This document shows positions 1 through 10,311 of a stretch of DNA of 64,000 bases, one piece after another. Under the pieces are notes generated by a model. It was not told where the DNA came from. It worked only from the letters and a program-made list of their open reading frames with translations, and made no database searches. Every line of letters begins with the position of its first letter. Position 1 is the stretch's first letter. The translations under genes and the position numbers were made by a program. This DNA is from Neoroseomonas alkaliterrae (GTDB lineage: Bacteria > Pseudomonadota > Alphaproteobacteria > Acetobacterales > Acetobacteraceae), in NCBI RefSeq assembly GCF_014199195.1, contig NZ_JACIJE010000012.1, positions 1-64,000 on the forward strand. Reading direction: 5' to 3'.

Positions 1-95
1 TCGCTACCCGCTACGACCAGACCGCCGAGAGCTTCCTCGGCTTCGCGACACTCGCCTCCATCCGACTGTGGATCAGGTTTGTCCACGCGGCCTAA
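1..95 (+). mobile_element. 3' end of an IS5-family transposase gene (truncated by window edge)
   Basis: Reading from base 3, the frame gives ATRYDQTAESFLGFATLASI followed by RLWIRFVHAA and a TAA at 93-95. The pattern RYD-x-TA-x-SFL-x-F-x-LASIRLWIR is the usual C-terminus of IS5-family (IS427-like) DDE transposases, downstream of the last catalytic acidic residue. Only about 30 codons are inside the window, so intactness of the element cannot be judged. The terminal inverted repeat must lie at or just after the stop, but I cannot define it without the left end. It marks the left edge of the window as a mobile-element boundary. Confidence 0.75.
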
Positions 96-127
96 CGTTG
101 GCAGAGAACCAACAGGAGGACCAAACC

Positions 128-988
128 GTGGCAGAGATCCTCGCCTATACGTTCGAAATCAAAGACCAGAATGGAAGCGTCATTGGGGACGTGAAAGTTT
201 ATGCTGAGGACGCTACCGGTGGTGTGAACTTCCGCTTCGACACGACTTTGCCTGATGGCTACAGAATTGATCTCAACGGATTCTTTGTCGATACAGGGGG
301 AGATGGAGGGGCCATACGCGCCTTCGGCACGAAGTCCAACAACATGAACGGGGGGAATAACGACGGCTACGACTATGCCATCGCGCTCGGTTCTGTGGGC
401 GGCAACGATGCCGATTTCGTGGATGGCACCCGATTCATGGCGGGCATTACAGTGGCGGACCTTGCCGGGTCCGATGCTGGCCTCCGCGCCACGAGCTACG
501 GCCTGGACGGCGAGGGCAGCCTGAAGCTGGTGGCTGAGTACACCCCGCCGCCGCCGCCGCCGGGCGATGACTTCCCGCTCTGGGGCCAGGATATCTCGAA
601 CACGATCCTGGTGTTCAACACCACGGCGGGTGACGAGAAGCCGAAGCCGGAGGGCGATGGCTACTACACAGTGAAGATCGACAATTGGCCCAATCCCGCC
701 GACGACGACCTGGATAACTCCATCGGCGACATCATTGCCTGGCTGGAAGCCCATGATCCTATCTTCATGCAGGAACAGTACGACGCCTCCGAACTCCTGA
801 TGGGTGTCATCATCAAGGGTGGCAACCAGGACACGAACTTCTATGCCTTCGGGGACAATAACCTGAACGGCACCCTTCCCGACGACCCGCCCGCTGGCCT
901 GGGCCTGACTTGGGATGGCAGCGACAATCCGCAGCCGGCGAACGCCGTCGACGTGAGCTACACCTACGAGTCCGTCCTTGGTGTCTGA
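128..988 (+). CDS. Hypothetical acidic two-domain protein with a polyproline hinge
   Basis: 286 residues from a GTG start chosen because AGGAGGA lies 7 bases upstream (114-120); an upstream ATG at 68 has no ribosome binding site and overlaps the transposase tail. The protein has no cysteine, no signal peptide and no membrane segment. An N-terminal part of about 137 residues, rich in Gly, Asp and Asn, is joined by six consecutive prolines to a C-terminal part of about 140 residues. The composition (acidic, Asn/Gly-rich, beta-prone) resembles proteins exported by type I secretion, but I see no RTX nonapeptides. GC content is visibly lower than in the neighbours, and it directly abuts an IS end, so recent transfer is plausible. 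Function is not recognised. Confidence 0.75.
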   Translation: MAEILAYTFEIKDQNGSVIGDVKVYAEDATGGVNFRFDTTLPDGYRIDLNGFFVDTGGDGGAIRAFGTKSNNMNGGNNDGYDYAIALGSVGGNDADFVDGTRFMAGITVADLAGSDAGLRATSYGLDGEGSLKLVAEYTPPPPPPGDDFPLWGQDISNTILVFNTTAGDEKPKPEGDGYYTVKIDNWPNPADDDLDNSIGDIIAWLEAHDPIFMQEQYDASELLMGVIIKGGNQDTNFYAFGDNNLNGTLPDDPPAGLGLTWDGSDNPQPANAVDVSYTYESVLGV

Positions 989-1010
989 GAAGGCCGACCA
1001 TTGACCGTGC

Positions 1011-1033
1011 GGGGCGGCAGAGGTCGCCGCCCC
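1011..1033 (+). terminator. Hairpin after the orphan gene, possible terminator
   Basis: GGGGCGGC and GCCGCCCC form a perfect 8-bp stem around a 7-base loop, 23 bases after the stop codon. No T tract follows, so it would be a weak intrinsic terminator or a 3'-end stabiliser. Confidence 0.4.
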
Positions 1034-1142
1034 GCGCCGCGACGGGAACGCGCCGCGCCTGCCCGCCTGGTGACGCAGCCCCGCGGTGTTGCCCGGGCCC
1101 GCCGTTGCGGCGCGCGACCGTCGCGGCCATCGCGCGACAGGG

Positions 1143-1171
1143 CTTGTCCCCGCGCACCGGCATCAATACAT
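1143..1171 (+). promoter_or_regulatory. Candidate heat-shock (RpoH-type) promoter of dnaK
   Basis: CTTGTC at 1143-1148 resembles the conserved CTTG core of alphaproteobacterial RpoH -35 elements, and the only AT-rich stretch of the spacer (CATCAATACAT, 1161-1171) lies at -10 distance. The -10 match is poor, so this is a suggestion based on position and on the known RpoH control of dnaK. I see no CIRCE element. Confidence 0.3.
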
Positions 1172-1312
1172 CACCGTTCGTCAGGGCCCGCACGCCATGC
1201 GGGGACCCGAACCACCCCCATCCGCGGCGGCCCGCGCCGCCGGTTCAGCACAGGGGGCGGGCACGGCGCCAATCCCGGGCCGATCCCGCCTGCCGCAGAG
1301 GAGAGTACACGG

Positions 1313-3235
<1,923 letters not shown>

Positions 3236-3684
3236 GCGGACAGGACGCGCCGAGCATGAGCCGCACCGCCCGGTTCCGCCAAGGACCGGGCGGCGCATCC
3301 TTCGGGGCCGCCGGATGAGGCGCGATCGGGCAGTGACAGGCGGGCGGGCGGCGCAGCGCGGGGCCGGGAGCGCGGCGACGCGGCGTGTCGCCGGCCGCCG
3401 TTTGTCGCAGGCACGGGCCCGCCGCGATGCATGCCTGGGGGTCTCACGCGCGAGCGGCACGATGCCGGGCGCGCCATGCGACGGCGCCGCGGCGTCGCGC
3501 CCGGCCGTCGCGCGCAGAACCCCAGGCGGCCGCGCTCCGGCGGCACCGGGCGCGGCGGCGACGCGGGCCGATGCCCGCCCCTTGCTGGGCGCGGCCCGGT
3601 GGGCGGCCATCCACGGCGCCTCCGTCCAGGGCACGAAGGCAGGCCGCGCGCATGCGCGGCGCCCGCCGATTGAGGGCAAGACCC
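3236..3684. other. dnaK-dnaJ spacer
   Basis: The spacer is unusually long for a dnaK-dnaJ pair, about 450 bases. Apart from the hairpin near the dnaK end and a ribosome binding site for dnaJ (GAGGG, 3672-3676) I see no gene, RNA or convincing promoter. Open frames crossing it lack family resemblance. Confidence 0.55.
3266..3293 (+). terminator. Hairpin downstream of dnaK
   Basis: CCGCCCGGT pairs with ACCGGGCGG around a 10-base loop, 30 bases after the dnaK stop. It could end or attenuate transcription between dnaK and dnaJ; there is no clear T run. Confidence 0.4.
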
Positions 3685-4845
3685 ATGTCCAAGCGTGACT
3701 ACTACGAGGTGCTCGGCGTCGCGCGCGACGCCGACGAGGAGGCCCTGAAGAAGGCCTACCGCAAGCTCGCGATGAAATGGCACCCCGACCGCAACCAGGG
3801 GAACAAGGAGGCCGAGGCCAAGTTCAAGGAACTGAACGAGGCCTACGACGTGCTCAAGGACGCCGAGAAGCGCGCCGCCTATGACCGCTTCGGCCACGCC
3901 GCCTTCGAGCAGGGCGGCCCGGGCGGGCCCGGCGGCTTCGGCGGCGGCGGCGGCAGCCCCTTCGGCGGCGCCTTCGAGGACATCTTCGAAGAGATGTTCG
4001 GCCGCTTCGGCGGCGGCGGGCGCAATGGCCGCGGCGGCGCCACGGGGCGCGGGGCCGACCTGCGCACGCAGGTCGAGATCAGCCTCGAGGAAGCCTTCGC
4101 CGGCACCAAGACGAACATCCGCATCCCGACCTCGGTCTCCTGCGAGGCCTGCAAGGGCACGGGCGCCGAGGGCGGCTCCTCGGCCGGGGTGCAGACCTGC
4201 GGGACCTGCGGCGGCCAGGGCAAGGTGCGCGCGCAGCAGGGCTTCTTCCTGATCGAGCGCACCTGCCCGACCTGCGGCGGCTCGGGGCGGATCATCAAGA
4301 ACCCCTGCAAGATCTGCCACGGGGCGGGGCGCGTGCAGCGCGAGCGCACGCTGAACGTGACCATCCCGCCCGGCGTGGAGGACGGCACGCGCATTCGCCT
4401 CGCCGGCGAGGGCGAGGCCGGGCTGCGCGGCGCGCCCTCAGGCGACCTCTACGTGGATGTCGCGGTCAAGCCGCACCCGATCTTCCAGCGCGACGGGTCG
4501 AACATCTTCATCCGCGTGCCGCTGCGCATGACGCAGGCGGCGCTCGGCGGGCATGTCGAGGTGCCGAGCATCGACGGCGGCCGCGCCCGCGTGACGATCC
4601 CGCCCGGCACGCAGACCGGCGACCAGTTCCGCCTGCGCGGCAAGGGCTTCTCGGTCCTGCGTTCGGCCGCGCGGGGGGACATGTATGTCCAGGTGAGCGT
4701 CGAGACGCCGCAGAACCTGACGCCGCGGCAGCGCGAACTGCTCGAGCAGTTCGAGGCCGAGGCGGCGAAGAACGCCAAGAGCAGCCCGGAAAGCGAGGGC
4801 TTCTTCGCCAAGGTGAAGGAGTTCTGGGACGGGCTCGGGCGGTAG
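3685..4845 (+). CDS. dnaJ: Chaperone protein DnaJ (Hsp40)
   Basis: 386 residues. The J domain (1-70) has the HPD motif at residues 33-35 that triggers DnaK ATP hydrolysis. A Gly/Phe-rich stretch runs roughly from 75 to 125. The zinc-finger region (about 153-220) has four CxxCxGxG repeats: [24 protein letters not shown] and CKICHGAG. The C-terminal substrate-binding and dimerisation part follows. All four zinc repeats and HPD are intact, so it is a full type I DnaJ. The start is set by the [11 protein letters not shown] family N-terminus and a GAGGG Shine-Dalgarno sequence. It follows dnaK in the same direction. Confidence 0.98.
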   Translation: MSKRDYYEVLGVARDADEEALKKAYRKLAMKWHPDRNQGNKEAEAKFKELNEAYDVLKDAEKRAAYDRFGHAAFEQGGPGGPGGFGGGGGSPFGGAFEDIFEEMFGRFGGGGRNGRGGATGRGADLRTQVEISLEEAFAGTKTNIRIPTSVSCEACKGTGAEGGSSAGVQTCGTCGGQGKVRAQQGFFLIERTCPTCGGSGRIIKNPCKICHGAGRVQRERTLNVTIPPGVEDGTRIRLAGEGEAGLRGAPSGDLYVDVAVKPHPIFQRDGSNIFIRVPLRMTQAALGGHVEVPSIDGGRARVTIPPGTQTGDQFRLRGKGFSVLRSAARGDMYVQVSVETPQNLTPRQRELLEQFEAEAAKNAKSSPESEGFFAKVKEFWDGLGR

Positions 4846-5344
4846 CGCCGGGACGCGGGCGGCGGCCCCTCGCGCGGACTGCGCGGAGGGCACCGGATCG
4901 CCCGCCCGCACGGCCAGCACGCCGCAGGCGCATGGCGCCGTTATGGTCCGATGCGGCGGCAACCGGGAGCCGACCAGAAGCCGCGATCACCCGCGTTTGC
5001 TTCCCTGACCCGCCGGCCGCCCGCCGCGCAGGCGCGCGGATCATCTGATCGCCGTCTGCCTCACGCCGGCCGACTTGCGCCCGCCGCGGATCCGCGGGCA
5101 TCGGCGCGCTTCGGCCGCAGACGGGGGCGCTGCCCTGGCCCGACACCGCGAGGGCCGGCAGGAACCGGGCGTCGCCGCCCAAGCCCCTGCCCTGCGCGAG
5201 ACCGGAGCGGCCCGGCCGTGAGCCCTGGCTTGTCGCAGCGTCTGCCCGGCCTCGAGGAGCGGCGGCGTGGCGGGCCAAGGGCATGCACGCGGCGGACGGG
5301 GCCCGCGTCCGCATCCGCCGCGGATCGCATGACGGGGCTGGCGC
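4846..5344. other. Convergent spacer between dnaJ and grpE
   Basis: About 500 bases separate the 3' ends of dnaJ and grpE. Both strands are open over long stretches because of GC content, but none of the translated frames shows family resemblance or a ribosome binding site. I see nothing else definable. Confidence 0.5.
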
Positions 5345-5917
5345 TCAGGCCGCCGGCCGGGTCGCCACCACCACCATCGCCGGCTTCAGCAGCCGCCCGT
5401 TCAGCGTCCAGGCCGGGGTCCAGCAGGCGCTGACGGTGCCGGGCTCGGTGCCCTCGATCGCCGGCTGCTCGGCCATGGCCTGGTGCAGTTCGGGGTCGAA
5501 GGGCTTGCCCGTCGGATCCTCGCGCCGGATGCCGTTGCGTTCGAGGATGCCGAGGAAGGAGCGTTCCACCCCTTCGAAACCGTCGCGGATCTTGGCGATG
5601 GCCTCGGGCTCGTTCTCCGCCTTGGGCGGCAGGGCATCGAGGCCGCGGCGGAGGTTCTCCGCCGCCTCCACCACGTCGCGGGCGAATTTCTGCGTGGCGT
5701 AGGCGCGCGCATCGGCCACCTCGCGCTGGGTGCGGGCGCGCAGGTTCTGCATCTCGGCCTCGGCGCGCAGCCACTTGTCGCGCAGCGCGGCGACCTCGGC
5801 CTCGAGGGCGGCGATGCGCTCCTCCGGGGTGGGGTCGGGACGGGGGGCGTCCTCGGCGGGCGGCGCCGTCTCGGCCGCCTCGGTTTCGGCGGGTGGGGTG
5901 TCCTGCTTCTCGCTCAT
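5345..5917 (-). CDS. grpE: Nucleotide exchange factor GrpE
   Basis: 190 residues. A disordered acidic/proline N-terminus (about 1-32) leads into the long coiled coil (about 33-110; EERIAALEAEVAALRDKWLR onward) that dimerises GrpE, then the C-terminal beta domain with GFEGVERSFLGILERNGI and the family tail TLNGRLLKPAMVVVA. GrpE releases ADP from DnaK. The ATG at MSEKQ is chosen over one six codons upstream because GrpE proteins usually begin close to this point. The segment GTVSACWTPAW replaces the more usual GTVxxVxQxGY, a mild divergence just before the conserved tail. Convergent with dnaJ, so expressed from its own promoter. Confidence 0.96.
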   Translation of the reverse strand: MSEKQDTPPAETEAAETAPPAEDAPRPDPTPEERIAALEAEVAALRDKWLRAEAEMQNLRARTQREVADARAYATQKFARDVVEAAENLRRGLDALPPKAENEPEAIAKIRDGFEGVERSFLGILERNGIRREDPTGKPFDPELHQAMAEQPAIEGTEPGTVSACWTPAWTLNGRLLKPAMVVVATRPAA

Positions 5918-6023
5918 CTCGGGATCGCGTCTCATGTCGCGGGCGCGGCGCGGGGCCGCTTGTCAGGGCATCACGTAAGCCCCCGGCGGCCGATGGACAA
6001 GCCGCGCCCGCGCACGGCGCGCC

Positions 6024-6371
6024 CTATTGGGTGGCGAGAGCCTCATGCAGCGTGCGCGGCCGGCGCGGCTGCGGCTGGGCCTGCTGCGGCGGCGGGCGCT
6101 GCGGGCGATCGGCGCTGCGATACTCGGGGCGGCGGTCGTGGTAGCGCCGGTCGTAGCGGTCGTCGCGCCAGGCGCGCGGCGGCGGGGCGCCGTAATAGGG
6201 GCGGCTGCCCCAGCCGGGGCTGTAGCCGCGGGCATAGCCGGGCGCATAGCCGTAGGACGGCGCGTAGCCATAGGCCGGCGCATAGCCGTAGCGCGGCGAA
6301 TCGTCGTAAGCGCAGGCCGGCGCGACGGAAACGGCTGCAAGCAGCAGCAGGGCGGTCGTCAGGCGGCGCAT
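6024..6371 (-). CDS. Exported YGYAP-repeat, Tyr/Pro/Arg-rich small protein
   Basis: 115 residues. A signal peptide (MRRLTTALLLLAAVSVAPACA) ends in ACA, fitting signal peptidase I; the cysteine does not sit in a proper lipobox. The mature part starts with tandem YGYAP units (three, then degenerate GYARGYSPGW) and continues as an Arg/Asp/Tyr/Pro-rich, low-complexity tail with a Gln/Pro run. No enzyme motif is present. Such tyrosine-rich repeat proteins of the cell envelope are common in Acetobacteraceae, but their role is not known to me. The start is the ATG that creates the signal peptide; longer in-frame starts lack one. Confidence 0.7.
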   Translation of the reverse strand: MRRLTTALLLLAAVSVAPACAYDDSPRYGYAPAYGYAPSYGYAPGYARGYSPGWGSRPYYGAPPPRAWRDDRYDRRYHDRRPEYRSADRPQRPPPQQAQPQPRRPRTLHEALATQ

Positions 6372-6493
6372 GGCGGGTCCTCCCGGTTGCGCCAGCATAG
6401 CACCATGGCCGTCCGGCGCTGCGGCGGCATGATGATGGCGCCGCGAAGGCAGGCGGCGGCTTCCCCCGCCGCTTCCGGGGGCGGGCGCCCCGC

Positions 6494-7048
6494 TCAGGGC
6501 GCTTCCTGCGCGAGGCGGGCGACGGCGGCGCGGTAGGTCTCGCGGAACAGCGCGTCGAGGGCCGGATTGACGCCCATCAGCCCCTCCGCCACGCGTCCGG
6601 CCCAACCGATGTATTCGGTGCGGCGGGCGTGGTTCCAGTTCGCCGGCGGGCTGTCGGCAATCGCGCGCAGGTTGGAGATCTTGTCCGCGAGCTTGAGCTG
6701 CCGAGCGGCTTCGGACTTCCGGGGTGCCTCGCTGACCTGCAGCGCCTTGCGCGTCTCCTTGGGCAGGGTCTTGTCGTCGGTGGCCTCGGCGACGATGGCG
6801 GCGACCGCCTCGCCGAACTCGGCGACGAGCTGCTCGTGGGTGACCTCGGTGTCCTCGACCGTGTCGTGCAAGAGCCCGGCGATGATCGCCTCGGGCGGGG
6901 CGCCGTGCTCGGCAAGGATCGCGGCGACCTCGATGACGTGGTTGACGTAGGGCTCCCGCGCCGCGCCCTTGCGGACCTGCGTGGCATGGGCGCGCGCGGC
7001 GAAGAGCGCGGCGCGCAGCAGGGCGGCGGGGTCGGCTTGCGGGTTCAT
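6494..7048 (-). CDS. HD-domain phosphohydrolase, MESH1/SpoT-hydrolase type
   Basis: 184 residues, an isolated HD domain. Metal ligands follow the (p)ppGpp hydrolase pattern: H37 in YVNHVIEVA, the H61-D62 pair and E65-D66 in LLHDTVEDT, then LKLADKISNLRAI, which matches the conserved KxAD-xxxNL of SpoT-type hydrolases. There is no synthetase domain, so it belongs with small alarmone hydrolases (MESH1-like), expected to remove pyrophosphate from (p)ppGpp or dephosphorylate NADPH. The substrate is inferred from the family. The start is the ATG giving MNPQADPAALL, after which the conserved helix begins. Followed by the repeat-protein gene on the same strand. Confidence 0.85.
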   Translation of the reverse strand: MNPQADPAALLRAALFAARAHATQVRKGAAREPYVNHVIEVAAILAEHGAPPEAIIAGLLHDTVEDTEVTHEQLVAEFGEAVAAIVAEATDDKTLPKETRKALQVSEAPRKSEAARQLKLADKISNLRAIADSPPANWNHARRTEYIGWAGRVAEGLMGVNPALDALFRETYRAAVARLAQEAP

Positions 7049-7169
7049 GCGGCTCCTGTCCTGGCGCGGCGCCGGGGCAGCGCGCGCGATGGGGGCGGCA
7101 CGCCGGCCGCCCGGCGGGTCATCGCGCCGCGCCGCGGGCATGCCGGTGCTGCGGATGCGCGGGGCGCCC

Positions 7170-8444
7170 TCAGGTGTTCATGGCGTCGAAGAAGTCCTGG
7201 TTCGTCTTGCTGTACTTCAGCTTGTCGAGCAGGAACTCCATCGCGTCCTGCGTGCCCATCGGGTTCAGGATGCGGCGCAGCACCCACATCTTGGCGAGCG
7301 TGGCGCGATCGACCAGCAGCTCCTCCTTGCGGGTGCCGGACTTGGTGATGTCGATCGCGGGGAAGACGCGCTTGTCCGACAGCTTGCGGTCGAGCACGAT
7401 CTCCGAGTTGCCGGTGCCCTTGAACTCCTCGAAGATCACCTCGTCCATGCGGCTGCCGGTGTCGATCAGCGCGGTCGCGATGATGGTCAGGCTGCCGCCT
7501 TCCTCGATGTTGCGGGCGGCACCGAAGAAGCGCTTCGGGCGCTGCAGGGCGTTCGCGTCCACGCCGCCCGTCAGCACCTTGCCCGAGGAGGGCACCACCG
7601 AGTTGTAGGCGCGGCCGAGGCGCGTGATCGAGTCGAGCAGGATCACCACGTCGCGCTTGTGCTCGACGAGGCGCTTGGCCTTCTCGAGCACCATCTCGGT
7701 CACCTGGACGTGGCGCGTGGCGGGCTCGTCGAAGGTGGAGGCGACGACCTCCCCGCGCACCGTGCGGGCCATGTCCGTGACTTCCTCGGGGCGCTCGTCG
7801 ATCAGCAGCACCATCAGGAAGACGTCGGGGTTGTTCGCGGTGATGGACTTGGCGATGTTCTGCAGCATCACCGTCTTGCCGGTGCGCGGCGGGGCGACGA
7901 TCAGCGCGCGCTGGCCCATGCCGATCGGCGCGATCAGGTCGATGACGCGATGCGTCATGTCCTTCATCGGCCCCTTGGCGACGCTCTCGACCTCGGGGTT
8001 CTCCATCTTCAGCCGCCGGTTCGGGTAGAGCGGCGTGAGGTTGTCGAAGTTGATGCGGTGCTTGATGGCCTCGGGCGGCTCGAAGTTGATCGCGTTGACC
8101 TTGAGCAGGGAGAAGTAGCGCTCCCCGTCCTTCGGCGCGCGGATCTGGCCTTCCACCGTGTCGCCGGTGCGCAGGCCGAAGCGGCGCACCTGGGCGGGCG
8201 AGACGTAGATGTCGTCGGGCCCGGGCAGGAAGTTCGCCTGCGGGCTGCGCAGATAGCCGAAGCCGTCGGGCAGGATCTCGAGCGTGCCCTCGCCGAAGAT
8301 CGCCTGCTCGTTCTCCGCGAGCGTCTTGAGGATGGCGAACATCATGTCCTGCTTGCGCAGGATGGAGGCGTTCTCGACGCCGACTTCCTCCGCGAAGGCG
8401 AGGAGGTCGGCGGGGCTCTTGGCCTTGAGTTCGGAGAGGTGCAT
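7170..8444 (-). CDS. rho: Transcription termination factor Rho
   Basis: 424 residues, normal for Rho. The N-terminal helical and cold-shock RNA-binding domains (about 1-130; GFGYLRSP and [16 protein letters not shown] are typical) lead to the RecA-like motor domain with P-loop APPRTGKT at 184-191, the Q-loop region [10 protein letters not shown] and Walker [16 protein letters not shown]. The ring hexamer threads RNA and stops transcription. The start MHLSELK is the family N-terminus. It follows hemJ on the same strand after a 336-base leader, a linkage seen in other alphaproteobacteria. Confidence 0.98.
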   Translation of the reverse strand: MHLSELKAKSPADLLAFAEEVGVENASILRKQDMMFAILKTLAENEQAIFGEGTLEILPDGFGYLRSPQANFLPGPDDIYVSPAQVRRFGLRTGDTVEGQIRAPKDGERYFSLLKVNAINFEPPEAIKHRINFDNLTPLYPNRRLKMENPEVESVAKGPMKDMTHRVIDLIAPIGMGQRALIVAPPRTGKTVMLQNIAKSITANNPDVFLMVLLIDERPEEVTDMARTVRGEVVASTFDEPATRHVQVTEMVLEKAKRLVEHKRDVVILLDSITRLGRAYNSVVPSSGKVLTGGVDANALQRPKRFFGAARNIEEGGSLTIIATALIDTGSRMDEVIFEEFKGTGNSEIVLDRKLSDKRVFPAIDITKSGTRKEELLVDRATLAKMWVLRRILNPMGTQDAMEFLLDKLKYSKTNQDFFDAMNT

Positions 8445-8780
8445 GGGTCCTGGACGCGGTCCGACAGCAGGGGATTGGCCGGGACGTTCCCGAAGGCCGG
8501 CCGGCGCGGCATGGCCGCGGCAGGCGGGCCCGTTCGCCCCGGGGCCGCGCCATGGATGGCGCGAGGGGCGAAGTCCCGTGGATAAGGAAGGAATTGGCGG
8601 CGCCAGGCGCGGAACGCCCCGCACCGCTGGCGGGAAGCGCGCGAACCCTATGGAGGCCCGGCGCGCCCGTCAACGGGGGATGTGCGGCGCGGGGGGCGGA
8701 AAATCAAGCACCGGGCCGGCGCGGGAGGGTCTCGGGGGGCCACATCCGCGCCTCGGGCCCGCCCGGCCGCGCGCCGCGGG
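8445..8780 (-). other. Leader region upstream of rho
   Basis: 336 bases between hemJ and rho with no supported gene. Rho synthesis is autoregulated in several bacteria by Rho-dependent termination in a long leader, so this untranslated stretch may serve that role; that is inference. I see no conserved RNA motif in it. Confidence 0.4.
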
Positions 8781-9233
8781 TCAGAACGGCTTCACGATCA
8801 CCATGACGACGATGAGGATGAGCGCCAGCGTCGGCACCTCGTTGGCGATGCGCCAGCCGCGCTCGCTGCGCGTGTTGGCGTCCCGCGCGAAGCGCTTCCG
8901 CGCGATCGAGAGGTCGTGGTGGAACCAGGTCATGGCGAGGATGCCGAGCAGCTTCCCGTGCCACCAGCCGCCCCGCCAGTCCACGATGCCCGGCGTCAGC
9001 ACCAGCAGCACGCCGAAGGTCCAGGTCCAGATCATCGCCGGGTTCATGATGGCGCGCAGCAGGCGCCGCTCCATCACCTTGAACAGTTCGGACTGCGCGG
9101 AGCCGGGGGCGACCTGGCAGTGATAGACGTAGAGGCGCGGCAGGTAGAACAGCCCCGCCATCCAGGCGAAGGCGCCGAGCAGATGCGCCGCCTTGATCCA
9201 CGGATACCAGGGGGCGAGGGCGTCGATCGTCAT
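8781..9233 (-). CDS. hemJ: Protoporphyrinogen IX oxidase HemJ
   Basis: 150 residues with four predicted membrane helices. The N-terminal WIKAAHLLGAFAWMAGLFYL with H17, and WWHGKLLGILAM with H92 and K94, match the conserved His/Lys positions of HemJ, the membrane heme protein that oxidises protoporphyrinogen IX late in heme synthesis. The final helix ends in VKPF, as usual for the family. The ATG giving MTIDALAPWY is preferred because HemJ proteins begin just before this first helix. It sits upstream of rho; no other hem gene is in the window. Confidence 0.92.
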   Translation of the reverse strand: MTIDALAPWYPWIKAAHLLGAFAWMAGLFYLPRLYVYHCQVAPGSAQSELFKVMERRLLRAIMNPAMIWTWTFGVLLVLTPGIVDWRGGWWHGKLLGILAMTWFHHDLSIARKRFARDANTRSERGWRIANEVPTLALILIVVMVIVKPF

Positions 9234-9387
9234 GGCGCGGGATGCTGCTTCGCGCAGGCGCCGCACGCAAGCGGGCGGCCCGCCGAGGCGCGGCTGCCGC
9301 GACATCCGCGCCCGGCCCTCACGGCCGCCGGCGGTTCCACGCGCGCGGAGGCTGCTCTAGGCTGGCCTGCAACGGGAGGCGGACGCC

Positions 9388-10311
9388 ATGGCCATCGCGA
9401 TCCTCGGCAACGGCATCATCGGGCACGGCATGGCGGATGTGTTCGCCAAGGCCGGCCACGAGGTGCGCCTGATCGGGAGGAGCGAGGCGAGCCTCGCCGC
9501 CGCGCTCGCGCGCATCCGCGAATCCATGGGCGTCTTCGCGGCCGAGGGGCTGTTCGAGGCGGCGCAGATCGAGCCCGCCATGGCGCGCATCTCGACCGCC
9601 ACCGACCTCGCCGCCGCGCAGGGCTGCGACTTCGTCTTCGAGGCGGTGCCGGAGGACATGGAGCTCAAGCTGTCGCTGTTCGAGCGGCTCGACGCGATGC
9701 TGCCCCCCACGGCCATCCTCGCCTCCTCCTCCGGCCATCCGGCGAGCGCGCTGGCGGCGCGCATGACGCACCGGGCGCGGATGGTGGCGGCGCATTTCTG
9801 GTACCCGCCGCAGCTCCTGCCGCTGGTCGAGGTCTGCGGCGGGCCAGAGACGGCGCCCGAGGTGGTGGATCGCACCGTCGCGCTGCTGCGCGCGGCGGGC
9901 AAGGAGCCGGTGGTCATCGAGAAGGAGGTGCCGGGCTTCATCGGCAACCGCATCCAGTTCGCCGCCCTGCGCGAGGCCTGGTCGCTCTGGGCGCGCGGCG
10001 TCGCCTCGGCCGAGGCGATCGACGCCGTGGTGCGGCATTCGATCGGGCGGCGGCTCGGCGTGACGGGGCCGATCGAATCGGCCGATCTCGGCGGCCTCGA
10101 CACCATGTGGCATTTCGCGCGCTTCCTGCAGCCGGACCTCGACGCCGAGCCGCAGCCGCCCGAGGCGATCGGGCGGCTGGTGGAGCAGGGCGCGCGCGGC
10201 GTGGCCAACGGGCGCGGGGTGCATGACTGGTCGCGCCGCGACGGCGCCGCGCTGGCCGAGGCGCGGCGGCGCGAACTGATCCGCTGGCTGAAGGCGGACC
10301 GCGCCCGGTGA
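9388..10311 (+). CDS. 3-hydroxyacyl-CoA dehydrogenase family protein
   Basis: 307 residues. The Rossmann fold has GNGIIG at 7-12 and the family sequence FEAVPEDMELKLSLFERLD. The catalytic His lies in HFWYPP, and the C-terminal dimerisation domain starts with EVPGFIGNRIQFAALREA. These features fit the NAD-dependent 3-hydroxyacyl-CoA / hydroxy-acid dehydrogenase family (including lambda-crystallin-like enzymes acting on free hydroxy acids). A GGGAGG Shine-Dalgarno sequence precedes the ATG by 8 bases. The stop overlaps the GTG of the next gene by 4 bases, so the two are translationally coupled and probably act in one pathway. The substrate is not deducible. Confidence 0.88.
   Translation: MAIAILGNGIIGHGMADVFAKAGHEVRLIGRSEASLAAALARIRESMGVFAAEGLFEAAQIEPAMARISTATDLAAAQGCDFVFEAVPEDMELKLSLFERLDAMLPPTAILASSSGHPASALAARMTHRARMVAAHFWYPPQLLPLVEVCGGPETAPEVVDRTVALLRAAGKEPVVIEKEVPGFIGNRIQFAALREAWSLWARGVASAEAIDAVVRHSIGRRLGVTGPIESADLGGLDTMWHFARFLQPDLDAEPQPPEAIGRLVEQGARGVANGRGVHDWSRRDGAALAEARRRELIRWLKADRAR

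Larger units (their letters stand above)
989..1312. other. Intergenic region upstream of dnaK
   Basis: No gene is supported here. It holds the hairpin described at its left end and must contain the dnaK promoter. The ribosome binding site for dnaK (GAGGAGAG, 1298-1305) lies at its right end. Confidence 0.6.
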
